Assembly (NCBI GenBank): GCA_024641965.1
Contig: JAHECC010000023.1
Span: 1-33,590, forward strand
Length of the DNA: 33,590 bases
From: Rubrivivax sp.
Lineage (GTDB): Bacteria; Pseudomonadota; Gammaproteobacteria; Burkholderiales; Burkholderiaceae_C
Direction: 5' to 3'
Shown here: positions 1 to 9,300 of the stretch, piece by piece
Position numbering within the stretch: position 1 is the first letter of the stretch
How the letters are laid out: each line of letters begins with the position of its first letter
Made by a program: the position numbers and the translations under genes
Notes under the pieces: model-generated
Databases searched by the model: none
Told to the model about the DNA's origin: nothing
Seen by the model: the letters and a program-made list of their open reading frames with translations, nothing else

Positions 1-325
1 CCCGAGCCACTGTGACAGGCTCGGCCTCGGGTGGCGCTGGCAAAGCTGTCGTTTCAGGCGCCGAGGCCGCGGGCTCGGGCTGGGGCGTCATGGCGCCTCG
101 GGGCCGCGCGGGCCGGCGCTTGACCACCACCGGCGCGACGGCCGGCGGCACGGCAGGCGCCAGCTCGCGCACATAGGCCACCTCGATGCGTTGCGGCATG
201 CGCTCGGCGCTGCCGTCGCCCAATCGCAGCGGCGGTAGCAGATGGGCCAGTCCCCAATGCGCCAAGCTCACCACCACGCCCAGTCCCAGCACCGCGGCGC
301 GCCGGCGCCACCGGGTCGTCGTCAT
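1..325 (-). CDS. DUF3108-like membrane-anchored protein, partial (N-terminal 108 residues)
   Basis: The reading frame starts at an ATG at 325 and stays open to the window edge, so the C-terminal part is missing. A GGAG ribosome-binding site lies 8 nt before the ATG. The protein begins with a basic stretch (MTTTRWRRR), then one hydrophobic segment at about residues 9-28, then a Pro/Ala/Glu-rich linker, a layout resembling TonB-type membrane anchors. Burkholderiales DUF3108 proteins commonly have this N-terminus, and that is the basis of the family call; the DUF3108 domain itself lies outside the window. It follows the M61 peptidase gene on the same strand after a 133-bp gap that holds a strong hairpin. 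The function is unknown. I am confident that this is a gene and only moderately confident about its family. Confidence 0.55.
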   Translation of the reverse strand, partial: MTTTRWRRRAAVLGLGVVVSLAHWGLAHLLPPLRLGDGSAERMPQRIEVAYVRELAPAVPPAVAPVVVKRRPARPRGAMTPQPEPAASAPETTALPAPPEAEPVTVAR

Positions 326-392
326 CGAGCGAGCTCCGAGCTGCGCACTTCGGTGCAAGCCCACCGCGAGACGCTGCGGGCCTTCGTGCCGT

Positions 393-416
393 CCATGTCG
401 GCGCAGGCCGACATGG
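393..416. other. Perfect 10-bp hairpin between M61 peptidase and DUF3108-like genes
   Basis: CCATGTCGGC and GCCGACATGG pair perfectly around a 4-nt GCAG loop, in the gap after the M61 peptidase stop codon. No T-run follows on the minus strand, so it does not look like a standard intrinsic terminator. It could be a weak terminator, an mRNA 3'-end stabiliser or an attenuator. Confidence 0.5.
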
Positions 417-458
417 AGCCGCGGCACTCAGTCCCCTTCGGAACGGCCGGGCGTGGGC

Positions 459-2183
459 TCACGCGCCCAGCCACTCCCGGCGCAGCGCCAGGGCTGCCGC
501 AGTGGGCTTGTCGGCCAGATGCAGCGCACCCGCGCGGCCCGCAGCCTTGTCGGGCTCGAACCGCAATGTCATCAGGCGCTGGTCGCGCACCACGCACAGC
601 TCCAGTGTGCGGCCGGCACCGATCCAGCCACGTGCATCGTCCAGCCGGCGCACGCGCCAGCCGTCGATCGCCAGCAATTCGTCTCCGGCCGCCAGGCCGG
701 CTCGCTCGGCCGCGCTGCCACGATGCACCGTTTTCAGCTGGATGCCGGTGAGCGGCCCTTCGCTGATGCGCAGGCCCCACTCGGCCGCCAGGTCGGCAGC
801 GTCGGCCTTCGACACGACGCCAAAGCGGCCCAGCAGCGCCGGCAGGGGAAGATCCTCATGGCCGTGCACCCAGGCATCCAGCTCGGGCTGCATCGATCGG
901 CCCGCCACCTCCTGCAGCGCGTGCGCGATGTCGGCCTCGTCGATCGCCGCGCCGGCACTGCGCGTCCACAACGCCCGCATGACCTCGTCCAGGTTGCCGC
1001 CGCCCTGCGTGCGCAAGCTCAGGTCCAGTGCCAGCGCCACCAGGCAACCCTTGCCGTAGTAGCTGACCGTGGCGTTGGGTGTGTTCTCGTCTACGCGGTA
1101 GTACTTCACCCAGGCATCGAAGCTGGCCTCGGCCACGCTTTGCACCTTGCGCCCGGGGGTGGCCTGCACCAGGTTCAGCGTGCGCGACAACAGCCGCAGG
1201 TAGCGTGGCGCGTCGATCAACCCGGCACGCAGCAGCAGCAGGTCGTCGTAGTACGAGGTGAAGCCTTCGAAGAACCACAGCAGGCACGTGTAGTTCTCGC
1301 GGCCGTAATCGATCGGTTCGAAGTCGCGCGGCTTCAGCCGCTTGACGTTCCAGGTGTGGAAATACTCGTGCGAGATCAATCCGAGCAGCGTGACATAGCC
1401 GTCGCCGGCCTCGGCCACCCCCTGGCGCGGCAGATGCCGGCGCGCCGCGATCAAGGCGGTGCTGGCGCGATGTTCGAGCCCGCCGTAGCCCTCGTCCACG
1501 GCGTTCAGCATGAACACGTAACCTGTGATCGGCGCCTTGCCGCGGCCGTGCCAGAAGGCGATCTCGGTCTCGCAGATGCGCCGTGTGTCGGCCAGCAGCC
1601 GCTCGCCGTCGAAGGACGGCCAGGCGCCGGCCACGACGAACTGGTGCGCCACGCCGCGCACCTGGAATTCGCCGCGCCAGAACTTGCCGAGCTCGACCGG
1701 GTGATCGACCAACTCGTCGTAGTCCGCGCACACGTATTCACGCCGGCGCGATGTGGCCGGCATCGCGGTGGCCACCTGCCAGCCCGTCGGCAGCGCGCCG
1801 ATGCGCAGCCGGTGCGGCTCGGCCTCGCGGCCATCGACCCGCAGGAACATGCTGGTGCCGTTGAAGAAACCACGCCGGGCGTCCAGGAACGCGGCCCGCA
1901 CCGAGGTGTCGAAGGCATACACCTCGTAGCGGATGCGCAGCGTGCGCGTGCCGTTGCATTGCACCTCCCAGCTGCACTTGTCGAGCTGCTCGCAAACGCA
2001 GGCATCAGGGCCCTGGCGGGCCTGCAGCCGCGACAGATGGCGGCTGAATTCGCGGATCAGGTAGCTGCCGGGGATCCACACCGGCAAGCTGATGCGCTGC
2101 CGCGCCGCCGGCCGCGGCACCTGCAACGTGACGCGGAACAGGTGCGCGTGCACATCGGCCAGCTCGATCAGGACATCGATCAT
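459..2183 (-). CDS. M61 family metallopeptidase with C-terminal PDZ domain
   Basis: This 574-residue protein looks like a glycyl-aminopeptidase-type zinc peptidase of family M61. The zinc motif HEYFH is at residues 272-276, followed by the conserved TWNVKR(L)KP stretch and the WFFEGFTSYYDD segment that supplies the third zinc ligand Glu. A PDZ-like domain near the C-terminus contains AGLAAGDELLAIDG. The N-terminal domain has the family signature SLPVWIPGSYLIREF. I chose the ATG at 2183 because MIDVLIELADVHAHLFRV is where the family homology begins; upstream codons in the open frame look non-coding. No signal peptide is evident, so it is probably cytoplasmic. dsbC lies 56 bp upstream on the same strand. 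The natural substrate cannot be read from the sequence. Confidence 0.93.
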   Translation of the reverse strand: MIDVLIELADVHAHLFRVTLQVPRPAARQRISLPVWIPGSYLIREFSRHLSRLQARQGPDACVCEQLDKCSWEVQCNGTRTLRIRYEVYAFDTSVRAAFLDARRGFFNGTSMFLRVDGREAEPHRLRIGALPTGWQVATAMPATSRRREYVCADYDELVDHPVELGKFWRGEFQVRGVAHQFVVAGAWPSFDGERLLADTRRICETEIAFWHGRGKAPITGYVFMLNAVDEGYGGLEHRASTALIAARRHLPRQGVAEAGDGYVTLLGLISHEYFHTWNVKRLKPRDFEPIDYGRENYTCLLWFFEGFTSYYDDLLLLRAGLIDAPRYLRLLSRTLNLVQATPGRKVQSVAEASFDAWVKYYRVDENTPNATVSYYGKGCLVALALDLSLRTQGGGNLDEVMRALWTRSAGAAIDEADIAHALQEVAGRSMQPELDAWVHGHEDLPLPALLGRFGVVSKADAADLAAEWGLRISEGPLTGIQLKTVHRGSAAERAGLAAGDELLAIDGWRVRRLDDARGWIGAGRTLELCVVRDQRLMTLRFEPDKAAGRAGALHLADKPTAAALALRREWLGA

Positions 2184-2239
2184 CGGCGCATTGTCGCCGC
2201 GCCGCGCGGGCGCGGCCGACCTCACGCGTGCGACGGCAT

Positions 2240-2968
2240 TCAGCCCTTCTTGCTGGCTGCGGCCAGGGCTTTCTCGAGCCGGTCGCGCTGCATCGCGCCG
2301 GGCACGCGCGTGCCGTCCTCGAAGACCACCGCCGGCGTGCCCTGCACGCGGTGCTTCTTGCCCAGGGCCAGGTTGCGGTCGAGCGCCTCGGTGTCGCACT
2401 TGCCGATGCTCTTCGGCGGCGTCACCCCATCGACCATCCAGGCGCGCCAGACCTTGCCGGCGTCCTTGGCACACCAGATATCGCGCGACTTGGCGGTCGA
2501 ATCGGGGCCAAGGATCGGATACAGGAAGGTGTAGATCGTCACGTCCGGCACGCTCGCCAGCTCGCGCTCGAAGCGTTTGCAGTAGCCGCAGTTCGGGTCG
2601 CCAAAGACCACCAGCTTGCGCTCGCCGCTGCCTTGTTTGATGACCACCGCGTCCTTCAGCGGCAGGCTGGCGAAGTCGATCGCCGTGAGCTTGGCCACAC
2701 GCGCCTCGGTCAGGTCGGTGCGCGTCTTGGTGTCGATCAGGTTGCCCTGGATCAGGTGGTTGCCCTGCTCGTCGGTGTACAGGATGTCGGTACCGATGCG
2801 CAGCTCGTACAGGCCCGGGATCGGTGTCTTGCTGACCTCGTCGATCTTCGGGAAGTCGGGCAGCCGCTCGGCAATGTTCTTGCGGATGACCGCCTCCTGC
2901 GCCCAGGCAGCGTTGCAGGCAAGCAGGGCCGCGAACAGCAGCGGCCAGAGGTGACGAACGGGCGACAT
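2240..2968 (-). CDS. dsbC: Thiol:disulfide interchange protein DsbC
   Basis: Periplasmic disulfide isomerase of 242 residues. A signal peptide (MSPVRHLWPLLFAALLACNAAWA, cleavage after AWA) precedes an N-terminal dimerisation domain and a thioredoxin-fold domain. The active site C127-G-Y-C130 lies in the context FGDPNCGYCKRFE, and the cis-proline loop is in VQGTPAVVF. A second cysteine pair (IWCAKD and IGKCDTE) matches the structural disulfide known in DsbC. AAGGA sits 5 nt before the ATG, supporting the start. It shuffles wrong disulfides in exported proteins and is normally kept reduced by DsbD, which is not in this window. It may be co-transcribed with the upstream monooxygenase gene (40-bp gap) and the downstream M61 peptidase. 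Confidence 0.95.
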   Translation of the reverse strand: MSPVRHLWPLLFAALLACNAAWAQEAVIRKNIAERLPDFPKIDEVSKTPIPGLYELRIGTDILYTDEQGNHLIQGNLIDTKTRTDLTEARVAKLTAIDFASLPLKDAVVIKQGSGERKLVVFGDPNCGYCKRFERELASVPDVTIYTFLYPILGPDSTAKSRDIWCAKDAGKVWRAWMVDGVTPPKSIGKCDTEALDRNLALGKKHRVQGTPAVVFEDGTRVPGAMQRDRLEKALAAASKKG

Positions 2969-3008
2969 CGGGTTCCTTCAGGATACGTGGATGATGGGAT
3001 CGAAACCC

Positions 3009-4127
3009 TCAGGAGTCGAGCGCGAACGATGCCAGCAGCCGTTTCAGCGGCGGCACGCCATTGACCAGATTCAGCCCGCGGTTGCGAAGTTCCCGAAGCG
3101 CCGGTTGATCGCTGGCAAACAGATGCAGCAGGCCATCGGTCAGCTGGCCCATGGCCAATGTCGGCATGGCGCGGGCGCGTGCATAGCGCTGCAGCAGGCG
3201 CTCGTCGCCCAGTTCGCGCCAGGGTTCACGTTCGGCAATCACCTGGGCCAGCACCTTGACGTCGCCCAGGCCCAGGTTCAGGCCCTGGCCGGCCAGCGGG
3301 TGCACGACATGTGCGGCGTCGCCCAGCAACACCCACCCACTGGCGCAGACCTGCTCGGCGCGCGCCAGGCTGAGCGGCCAGGCCGCGACCTCGCTGCACA
3401 GTGTCAAGGCGCCCGCCGCGCCGGCGGTGGCATCGGCCAGGGCCTGCTCGAAAGCCGCGGGGTCCATCGCCAGCAGCACCTCGGCACGCGCATCGGGCAC
3501 CGACCAGACCAAGGCGTACGAGCGCTCGGCTTCGGGCCGGTCGAAGGGCAGCAGCGCCAGCACGTCGGGCGAGCGGAACCATTGCCGCGCCACACCTGCA
3601 TGCGGCAGGTCGGATCGCAGCCGCGCCGCGACGGCGCGCTGGCCGTAGCGTTGTACCGGCATGGCCACGCCCAGTTGCTCGCGCGTGGCCGAGCTCTTGC
3701 CTTCGGCCAGTGCCAGCAACGCTGCATCGACCGGCGCTTCCGCCACGCGCCGCACATGCGGTGCAAAAGCCAGCGCCGAGGCCAGCGCGCGCTGCAATTC
3801 GTCGGCATCGACAATCCAGGCCAGCGCCTCGACGCCCTGCGACCAGGCCGAGAACTCGAGCACACTGCCCGGCGCATCGCCTTCGACATGCATGTCGTGC
3901 ACGGCGCAGCGAGCATCCGCCGGAATGGCCTCCCAGACCTTCAGCTCGCGCAGCAGCGCCACCGAGCCGGCGTTCAGTGCATAGGCGCGCAGATCGGGAC
4001 GCGCAGGCGCGGCGCCTTTCGGTGTCGTGTCATGAAGCACCACCGACAGGCCCTGCCGCGACAAGGCCAGCGCCAGACAAGAGCCGACGGGACCGGCACC
4101 GCGCACGCAGACATCGACTTGGGGCAT
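3009..4127 (-). CDS. UbiH/UbiF-family FAD-dependent monooxygenase
   Basis: A 372-residue flavoprotein hydroxylase of the family that hydroxylates the ubiquinone ring. The N-terminal FAD-binding Rossmann motif is GAGPVGSCLALALSRQG (residues about 9-25). The second FAD signature is WVLLGDAAHVVHPLAGQG followed by LNLGLGDV, typical of UbiH/UbiF/UbiI. The start at 4127 gives MPQVDVCVRGAG, which places the beta-strand of the Rossmann fold at the N-terminus as in relatives; longer starts run through the divergent promoter region. It is somewhat shorter than many UbiH proteins (about 390-410). Which ring position it hydroxylates cannot be decided from sequence alone. It is transcribed divergently from the MOSC gene and lies 40 bp upstream of dsbC. 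Confidence 0.88.
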   Translation of the reverse strand: MPQVDVCVRGAGPVGSCLALALSRQGLSVVLHDTTPKGAAPARPDLRAYALNAGSVALLRELKVWEAIPADARCAVHDMHVEGDAPGSVLEFSAWSQGVEALAWIVDADELQRALASALAFAPHVRRVAEAPVDAALLALAEGKSSATREQLGVAMPVQRYGQRAVAARLRSDLPHAGVARQWFRSPDVLALLPFDRPEAERSYALVWSVPDARAEVLLAMDPAAFEQALADATAGAAGALTLCSEVAAWPLSLARAEQVCASGWVLLGDAAHVVHPLAGQGLNLGLGDVKVLAQVIAEREPWRELGDERLLQRYARARAMPTLAMGQLTDGLLHLFASDQPALRELRNRGLNLVNGVPPLKRLLASFALDS

Positions 4128-4219
4128 GCCTCGATTGTAGGCAGCCGGGGGCCTTCGGCCTCTTTCCGGACCGCCGGGCGTGCACAATGCGCGGCCTTGC
4201 CGCACCATGGAGTTCCGCG

Positions 4220-5068
4220 TTGAGCGAGTTGAACTGCACCGTGCACGCGCTGTACGTGCATCCGGTGAAATCCTGCGCCGCGCTGGCCGTGCGCCAAAGC
4301 CTGCTGATCGAGACCGGGCTGGAGTTCGACCGTGCCTGGGCAGTGGTCGACGCACATGGCGATTGCCTCAGCCAGCGCGAGTGCCCGCGCCTGGCGTTGG
4401 TGGAAACCACCCTGCGCCTGAACGATCTGCGCCTGCGCGCACCCGGCATGCTGCCGCTGCATGTGTCGCTCGACCATGTCGAAGCGCCGCAGCGGGCGCA
4501 GGTCTTCGACGAGCCGGTCAAGGCCTTCGACATGGGCGCTCTGGCCGCACAATGGTTCAGCGACTACCTCGGCCAGACTGCGCGCCTGCTGCGCTTCGAC
4601 CCGGAGCATCAGCGCCTGTCCGAGCGGCGCTGGAGCGGCATCGACGCAGCGCTGGCCTTTGCCGACGGCTTTGCGCTGCTGGTCACGAGCACCGCGTCGC
4701 TGGACGAGCTGAACCGCCGCCTGCTGCAAGCCGGGCATGCGCCCGTGGACATGCGCCGCTTCCGGCCGAACATCGTGCTCGATGGCATCGATGCACACGA
4801 CGAGGACCATGTGCGCGATCTGCACATCGACACGCCGCAAGGCCCGGTGCAGCTGCGCCTGGTCAAGCCCTGCGAGCGCTGTTCGATCCCCGATGTCGAT
4901 CCGGCGACAGGCGCCCAGGGCAGCGCCATCGCCGAGACGCTGGCCCGCTACCGCAGCGACCCGCGCGTTGACGGGGCGGTGAGCTTCGGCATGAACGCGG
5001 TCGTGGTCAGCGGGGTGGAACACATGCTGGCGGTGGGCCAAAGCGGACGCGCCACGCTCGGCTTCTGA
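4220..5068 (+). CDS. MOSC domain protein (YcbX-like)
   Basis: A 282-residue protein with an N-terminal MOSC beta-barrel domain (ALYVHPVKSC, residues about 8-17, and LEFDRAWAVVD) and a C-terminal MOSC domain. The latter contains RFRPNIVLDG and the conserved cysteine region VKPCERCSIPDVD. MOSC proteins carry sulfur or the molybdenum cofactor; YcbX in E. coli reduces N-hydroxylated compounds. I prefer the TTG at 4220, which has GGAG 7 nt upstream. An in-frame ATG at 4187 would add 11 residues, but it lies in a CACAAT stretch that looks more like a -10 region and lacks a ribosome-binding site. Single gene, divergent from the monooxygenase gene. Confidence 0.85.
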   Translation: MSELNCTVHALYVHPVKSCAALAVRQSLLIETGLEFDRAWAVVDAHGDCLSQRECPRLALVETTLRLNDLRLRAPGMLPLHVSLDHVEAPQRAQVFDEPVKAFDMGALAAQWFSDYLGQTARLLRFDPEHQRLSERRWSGIDAALAFADGFALLVTSTASLDELNRRLLQAGHAPVDMRRFRPNIVLDGIDAHDEDHVRDLHIDTPQGPVQLRLVKPCERCSIPDVDPATGAQGSAIAETLARYRSDPRVDGAVSFGMNAVVVSGVEHMLAVGQSGRATLGF

Positions 5069-5104
5069 CCCGGTGGCGCGAACACCGTGCCGGCGGCCGC
5101 AGCC

Positions 5105-5110
5105 TAGAAT
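5105..5110 (+). promoter_or_regulatory. Putative -10 element (TAGAAT) for ychF
   Basis: TAGAAT lies 34 bp upstream of the ychF ATG in the short gap after the MOSC gene. No convincing -35 box is visible at the right distance, so the call rests on the -10 match and position only. Confidence 0.35.
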
Positions 5111-5143
5111 CCGCCCCTTCCCCAGCCCCAGGAAGCCCTCCCC

Positions 5144-6238
5144 ATGAGCCTGAAATGCGGCATCGTGGGCCTGCCCAATGTGGGCAAGTCCACGCTCTTC
5201 AATGCGCTGACCAAGGCCGGCATCGCGGCCGAGAACTACCCCTTCTGCACGATCGAGCCGAACGTCGGCATCGTCGAGCTGCCCGATGCGCGGCTGCAGC
5301 AGTTGGCGGCCATCGTCAAGCCCGAGCGCATCGTGCCGGCAATCGTCGAGTTCGTCGACATCGCCGGGCTGGTGGCCGGCGCCAGCCAGGGCGAAGGCCT
5401 GGGCAACCAGTTCCTGAGCCACATCCGCGAGACCGACGCCATCGTCAACGTGGTGCGCTGCTTCGAGGACGACAACGTCATTCACGTCGCCGGCAAGGTC
5501 GATCCGGTATCGGACATCGAGGTCATCCAGACCGAGCTGTGCCTGGCCGACCTCGGCACGGTCGAAAAGAGCCTGGTGCGCTACCAGAAGGTGGCCAAGG
5601 CCGGGCAGGACAAGGAGGCACAGCGCCTGGTCGAGGTGCTGAAGAAGTGCCAGGCGGCGCTCGACCAGGCGCTGCCGGTGCGCAGCATCGCCTTCACCAA
5701 GGAAGAGCTGGCGGTGCTCAAGCCACTGTGCCTGATCACCGCCAAGCCGGCGATGTTCGTCGGCAACGTCGCCGAAGACGGTTTCGACGACAACCCTTTT
5801 CTGGACCAGTTGCGCGCCTATGGCGAGAAGCAGCATGCGCCGGTGGTGGCGATCTGCGCCAAGACCGAGGCCGAACTGGCCGACATGACCGATGACGACC
5901 GGCTGCTGTTCCTGCACGAGATGGGGCTGGAAGAACCGGGGCTGAACCGGCTGATCCGCGCCGCGTTCGACCTGCTCGGGCTGCAGACCTATTTCACCGC
6001 CGGTGTGAAGGAGGTGCGCGCCTGGACCATCCATGTCGGCGACACCGCGCCGCAGGCGGCGGCCGTGATCCACACCGACTTCGAGCGGGGTTTCATCCGC
6101 GCCCAGACCATCGCCTTCGACGACTACCTGGCCTTCAAGGGTGAGCACGGCGCAAAAGAGGCCGGCAGGATGCGCTCCGAAGGCAAGGAATACGTGGTCA
6201 AGGACGGGGATGTGCTGAATTTCCTGTTCAACGTCTAG
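5144..6238 (+). CDS. ychF: Redox-regulated ATPase YchF (OBG family)
   Basis: A full-length 364-residue member of the universally conserved YchF/OLA1 family. The P-loop GLPNVGKST is at residues 9-17, the switch II region is [20 protein letters not shown], and the C-terminal TGS domain ends in [12 protein letters not shown]. YchF proteins bind ATP rather than GTP and associate with ribosomes; in E. coli they negatively influence resistance to oxidative stress. The start [16 protein letters not shown] is standard for the family, and an AGGAAG ribosome-binding site lies about 9 nt upstream. It appears to be transcribed alone. Confidence 0.97.
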   Translation: MSLKCGIVGLPNVGKSTLFNALTKAGIAAENYPFCTIEPNVGIVELPDARLQQLAAIVKPERIVPAIVEFVDIAGLVAGASQGEGLGNQFLSHIRETDAIVNVVRCFEDDNVIHVAGKVDPVSDIEVIQTELCLADLGTVEKSLVRYQKVAKAGQDKEAQRLVEVLKKCQAALDQALPVRSIAFTKEELAVLKPLCLITAKPAMFVGNVAEDGFDDNPFLDQLRAYGEKQHAPVVAICAKTEAELADMTDDDRLLFLHEMGLEEPGLNRLIRAAFDLLGLQTYFTAGVKEVRAWTIHVGDTAPQAAAVIHTDFERGFIRAQTIAFDDYLAFKGEHGAKEAGRMRSEGKEYVVKDGDVLNFLFNV

Positions 6239-6320
6239 AGCCTGGCGCGGCGCCTGGTGCTAGGCTTGTCCGGCCGCGCCGCGTTGTTGTCGGCATGGCC
6301 GGAATCCTGACCCCGCCGCA

Positions 6321-9300
6321 ATGTCCGAAGCCAAACGTCCCGCTTGGCCCTGGGTGCTGTGCCTGACGGCGCTGGCCTATGCCGTGGTCGGCTGGCTGGC
6401 GTTGCGCCTGGCTTTCGCGCCCGCTTATGCCGCGCCGCTCTATCCATCGGCCGGCATTGCCTTCGCCGCGGCCTTTGTCTACGGGCGGCCGGCACTGGCC
6501 GGCACCCTTCTGGGCGCCTTTGCGGTCAACCTCGGCCTGAGCGCGGCGCGTGGCCAGCTCGATCTGGCCGCAGTGGGCGTGCCACTGGCCATCGCGCTGG
6601 GCGCAGCACTGCAGGCGCAGCTCGGCTGCTGGCTGGTGCGGCGTCATGTGACGCAACCGCTGAGCCTGGCGCTGCCCGGCGACGTCTGGCGCTTCCTGGT
6701 GCTGGCGGCGCTGGTGGCCTGCCTGAGCAATGCGTCGCTGGCCACGCTGACGCTCGGTCTGGCCGGCGCGGTGAGCACGCGGGACCTGGCCTTCACCTGG
6801 TGGACCTGGTGGCTCGGCGACTCACTCGGCGTGCTCATCGCCGCGCCGGCCGTGCTGTCGCTGATCGGCCAGCCGCGACAGGCCTGGGCGCCACGCCGCA
6901 ACACCGTGGCGCTGCCGCTGATGGGCGTGACGCTGCTGCTGGTGGCGGCCACGCTGGCAGTGAACCGCTGGGACGAGCAGCGCCTGCAAAGCGCCTTCGA
7001 GCGCGAAGCCGGCAGCGCCGCAGAGGCCGTGGGCCACTGGCTGAATGGTCCGCTGCAGGCGCTGCAGGCCATGCACGGTGTGCTGGCGTTGAATCCGCAG
7101 CTCACGCGCGAAGATCATCGCCAGGCGGCGGCATGGTGGTTGCAACAACCCCTGCACCTGCAGGCGGTGGGCTACAGCGAACGCGTGCCACGCGCCGAGC
7201 TGGCAGGTTTCGAGGCAGCGGTGCGCGCCGACGGCCCGGCCGACTATCAAGTGTTCGACCGCCGCGATGCCGCCGCCGGCCAAGCCGATGGCGCGGACGA
7301 GGTGGTGGCGGTGCGCTACATCGAGCCGCAGGACCGCAACGCCTCCGCGCTGGGCGTGAATGCGCTGTCGATCGAAGCTGCAGCGCAGGCGATCCGGCGT
7401 GCGCAGCGCACCGGCGAGCCCAGCGCGAGTGCCGGCTTCCGCTTGACGCAGGAGCCGGGGCAGCAGATGGGCGTGGTCATCTACCTCCCGCTGTATCAGG
7501 GCCGCGCTGCCGGCGACGCAGCGCTGCGCCAGGCCGCGTTCCGTGGGGTGGGCTTCGTCACGCTGCGCATGGACGATGCGCTGAACGCGCTGATGAAGCG
7601 CCACCAGGGGCATTTGAACTGGTGCCTGGTGGAACGCGAGGCGCCGGCCATGCTGCGGCGCCTGGCCGGGCCGGCGGGCTGCGAGGTGCTGCCGCGGCTG
7701 AGCTACAGCCTGGACCGCCCGCTGCAGTTCGCCGGGCGCGATTGGCAGTTGCGCCTGGACGCCGCACCGCAACAACTGGGCGAAGTGCAGCATGCCAATG
7801 CCTGGCTGTTCTCGGTGCTCGGCCTGCTGGGGGCGTCGTTGCTCGGCGCGCTGCTGCTCATCTTCACCGGCCGGGCGCAGCGCATCGAGCTGGCGGTGGA
7901 CGAACGCACACGTGCGCTGCGCCATGAGGTCGACGAGCACCAGCGCACCGCGGAAGCCCTGCGCGCCAGCGAACAGCAGCTGCAGGCGATCCTGGACACG
8001 GCCCAGGTCGGCATCGTCAAGACCGATCTGAAGGGGCGCATCCTCAAGCCGAACCCGGCCTACTGCCGGCTGCTCGGCTACAGCGAAGACGAACTGTGCT
8101 CGCGCAGCGTCGGCCAGATCAGCCACCCGGGAGATCGCCTCGAAGACGCCAAGCTGCTGGTTGCCATGTCCCGGGGCGACAGCGACGTCTACCGGCGCGA
8201 GAAGCGCTACCTGTCCAAGGACGGTGCGGTCGTGCATGTGCAGCTGACCGTGGCGCTGTTGCGCGATGCCGCTGGGCGGCCGGAATCAACGGTCGGCGTG
8301 GTCGAGGACATCGGCGAGCACCTGCGCCTGGCCGAGGCGGAACGCGCACGCGATCTGGCCGAAACCTCGAACCGTGCGAAGAGCGAGTTCGTCTCGCGCA
8401 TGAGCCATGAACTGCGCACACCGTTGAACGCGGTGCTCGGCTTTGCCCAGCTGCTGAGCCTGGATCGCAAGCCGGCACTGTCCGAGCATCAGCGCGGCTG
8501 GGCCACCCAGATCCAGCAGGCCGGCTGGCACCTGTTGCACATGATCAACGACACGCTGGACCTGTCGCGCATCGAATCCGGCATGCTCGAGCTGGAGCCG
8601 GTGGCGCTGGAACTGGCGCCGCTGATCAGCGCAGCCCTGGCGATGGTCCAGCCTGCCGCGGAGAAGCGACGCTTGCAGACCAACCTGCGCATCGACCGGC
8701 GCGCGCGCGCCGTGCGCGGCGACGAGACGCGAATCAAGCAGATCCTGACCAACCTGTTGAGCAATGCCGTCAAGTACAACGAGGACGACGGCCACATACT
8801 CGTCAAGGCGCGAGTGACCGAGGCCGAGGCGATCGAGATCTCTGTCAGCGACACCGGATTGGGCATGACCCGCGCGCAGATGGACGGCCTTTTCAAGCCT
8901 TACAACCGCCTGGGACGCGAGCGCGGCACGGTCGAAGGCACCGGTATCGGGTTGGTCATCAGCCGCAAGCTGGCCGAGCTGATGGGCGGGTCGCTGCGTG
9001 CACAAAGCGTCGCCGGCGAAGGCTCCACCTTCATCCTGACGTTGCCGCGCGCAGCCTTTGGCGACACCAACCTGTCCACCGGTGGCGAGTTGCCGACCCA
9101 TCCTGCCGCCTACCGGCAGCGGCTGGTGCACTACGTCGAAGACAACGAAACCAACATCGAGGTCATGCGCGGCATGTTGCGGCGGCGGCCACAGGTGACG
9201 TTGACCTGCACGATGAACGGCCTGGACGGGCTGGCCGCCATACGCCGGGAGCGCCCGAACCTGATCCTGCTCGACATGCACCTGCCCGACATCGACGGGC

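Noticed and set aside
186..2534. A 782-codon plus-strand open frame over the M61 peptidase and dsbC genes
   Set aside because: Shadow of two clear minus-strand genes; its product is His/Arg/Gln-rich low-quality sequence.
3974..6148. A 724-codon minus-strand open frame over ychF and the MOSC gene
   Set aside because: Shadow of two conserved plus-strand genes; it joins the UbiH-family gene out of frame.
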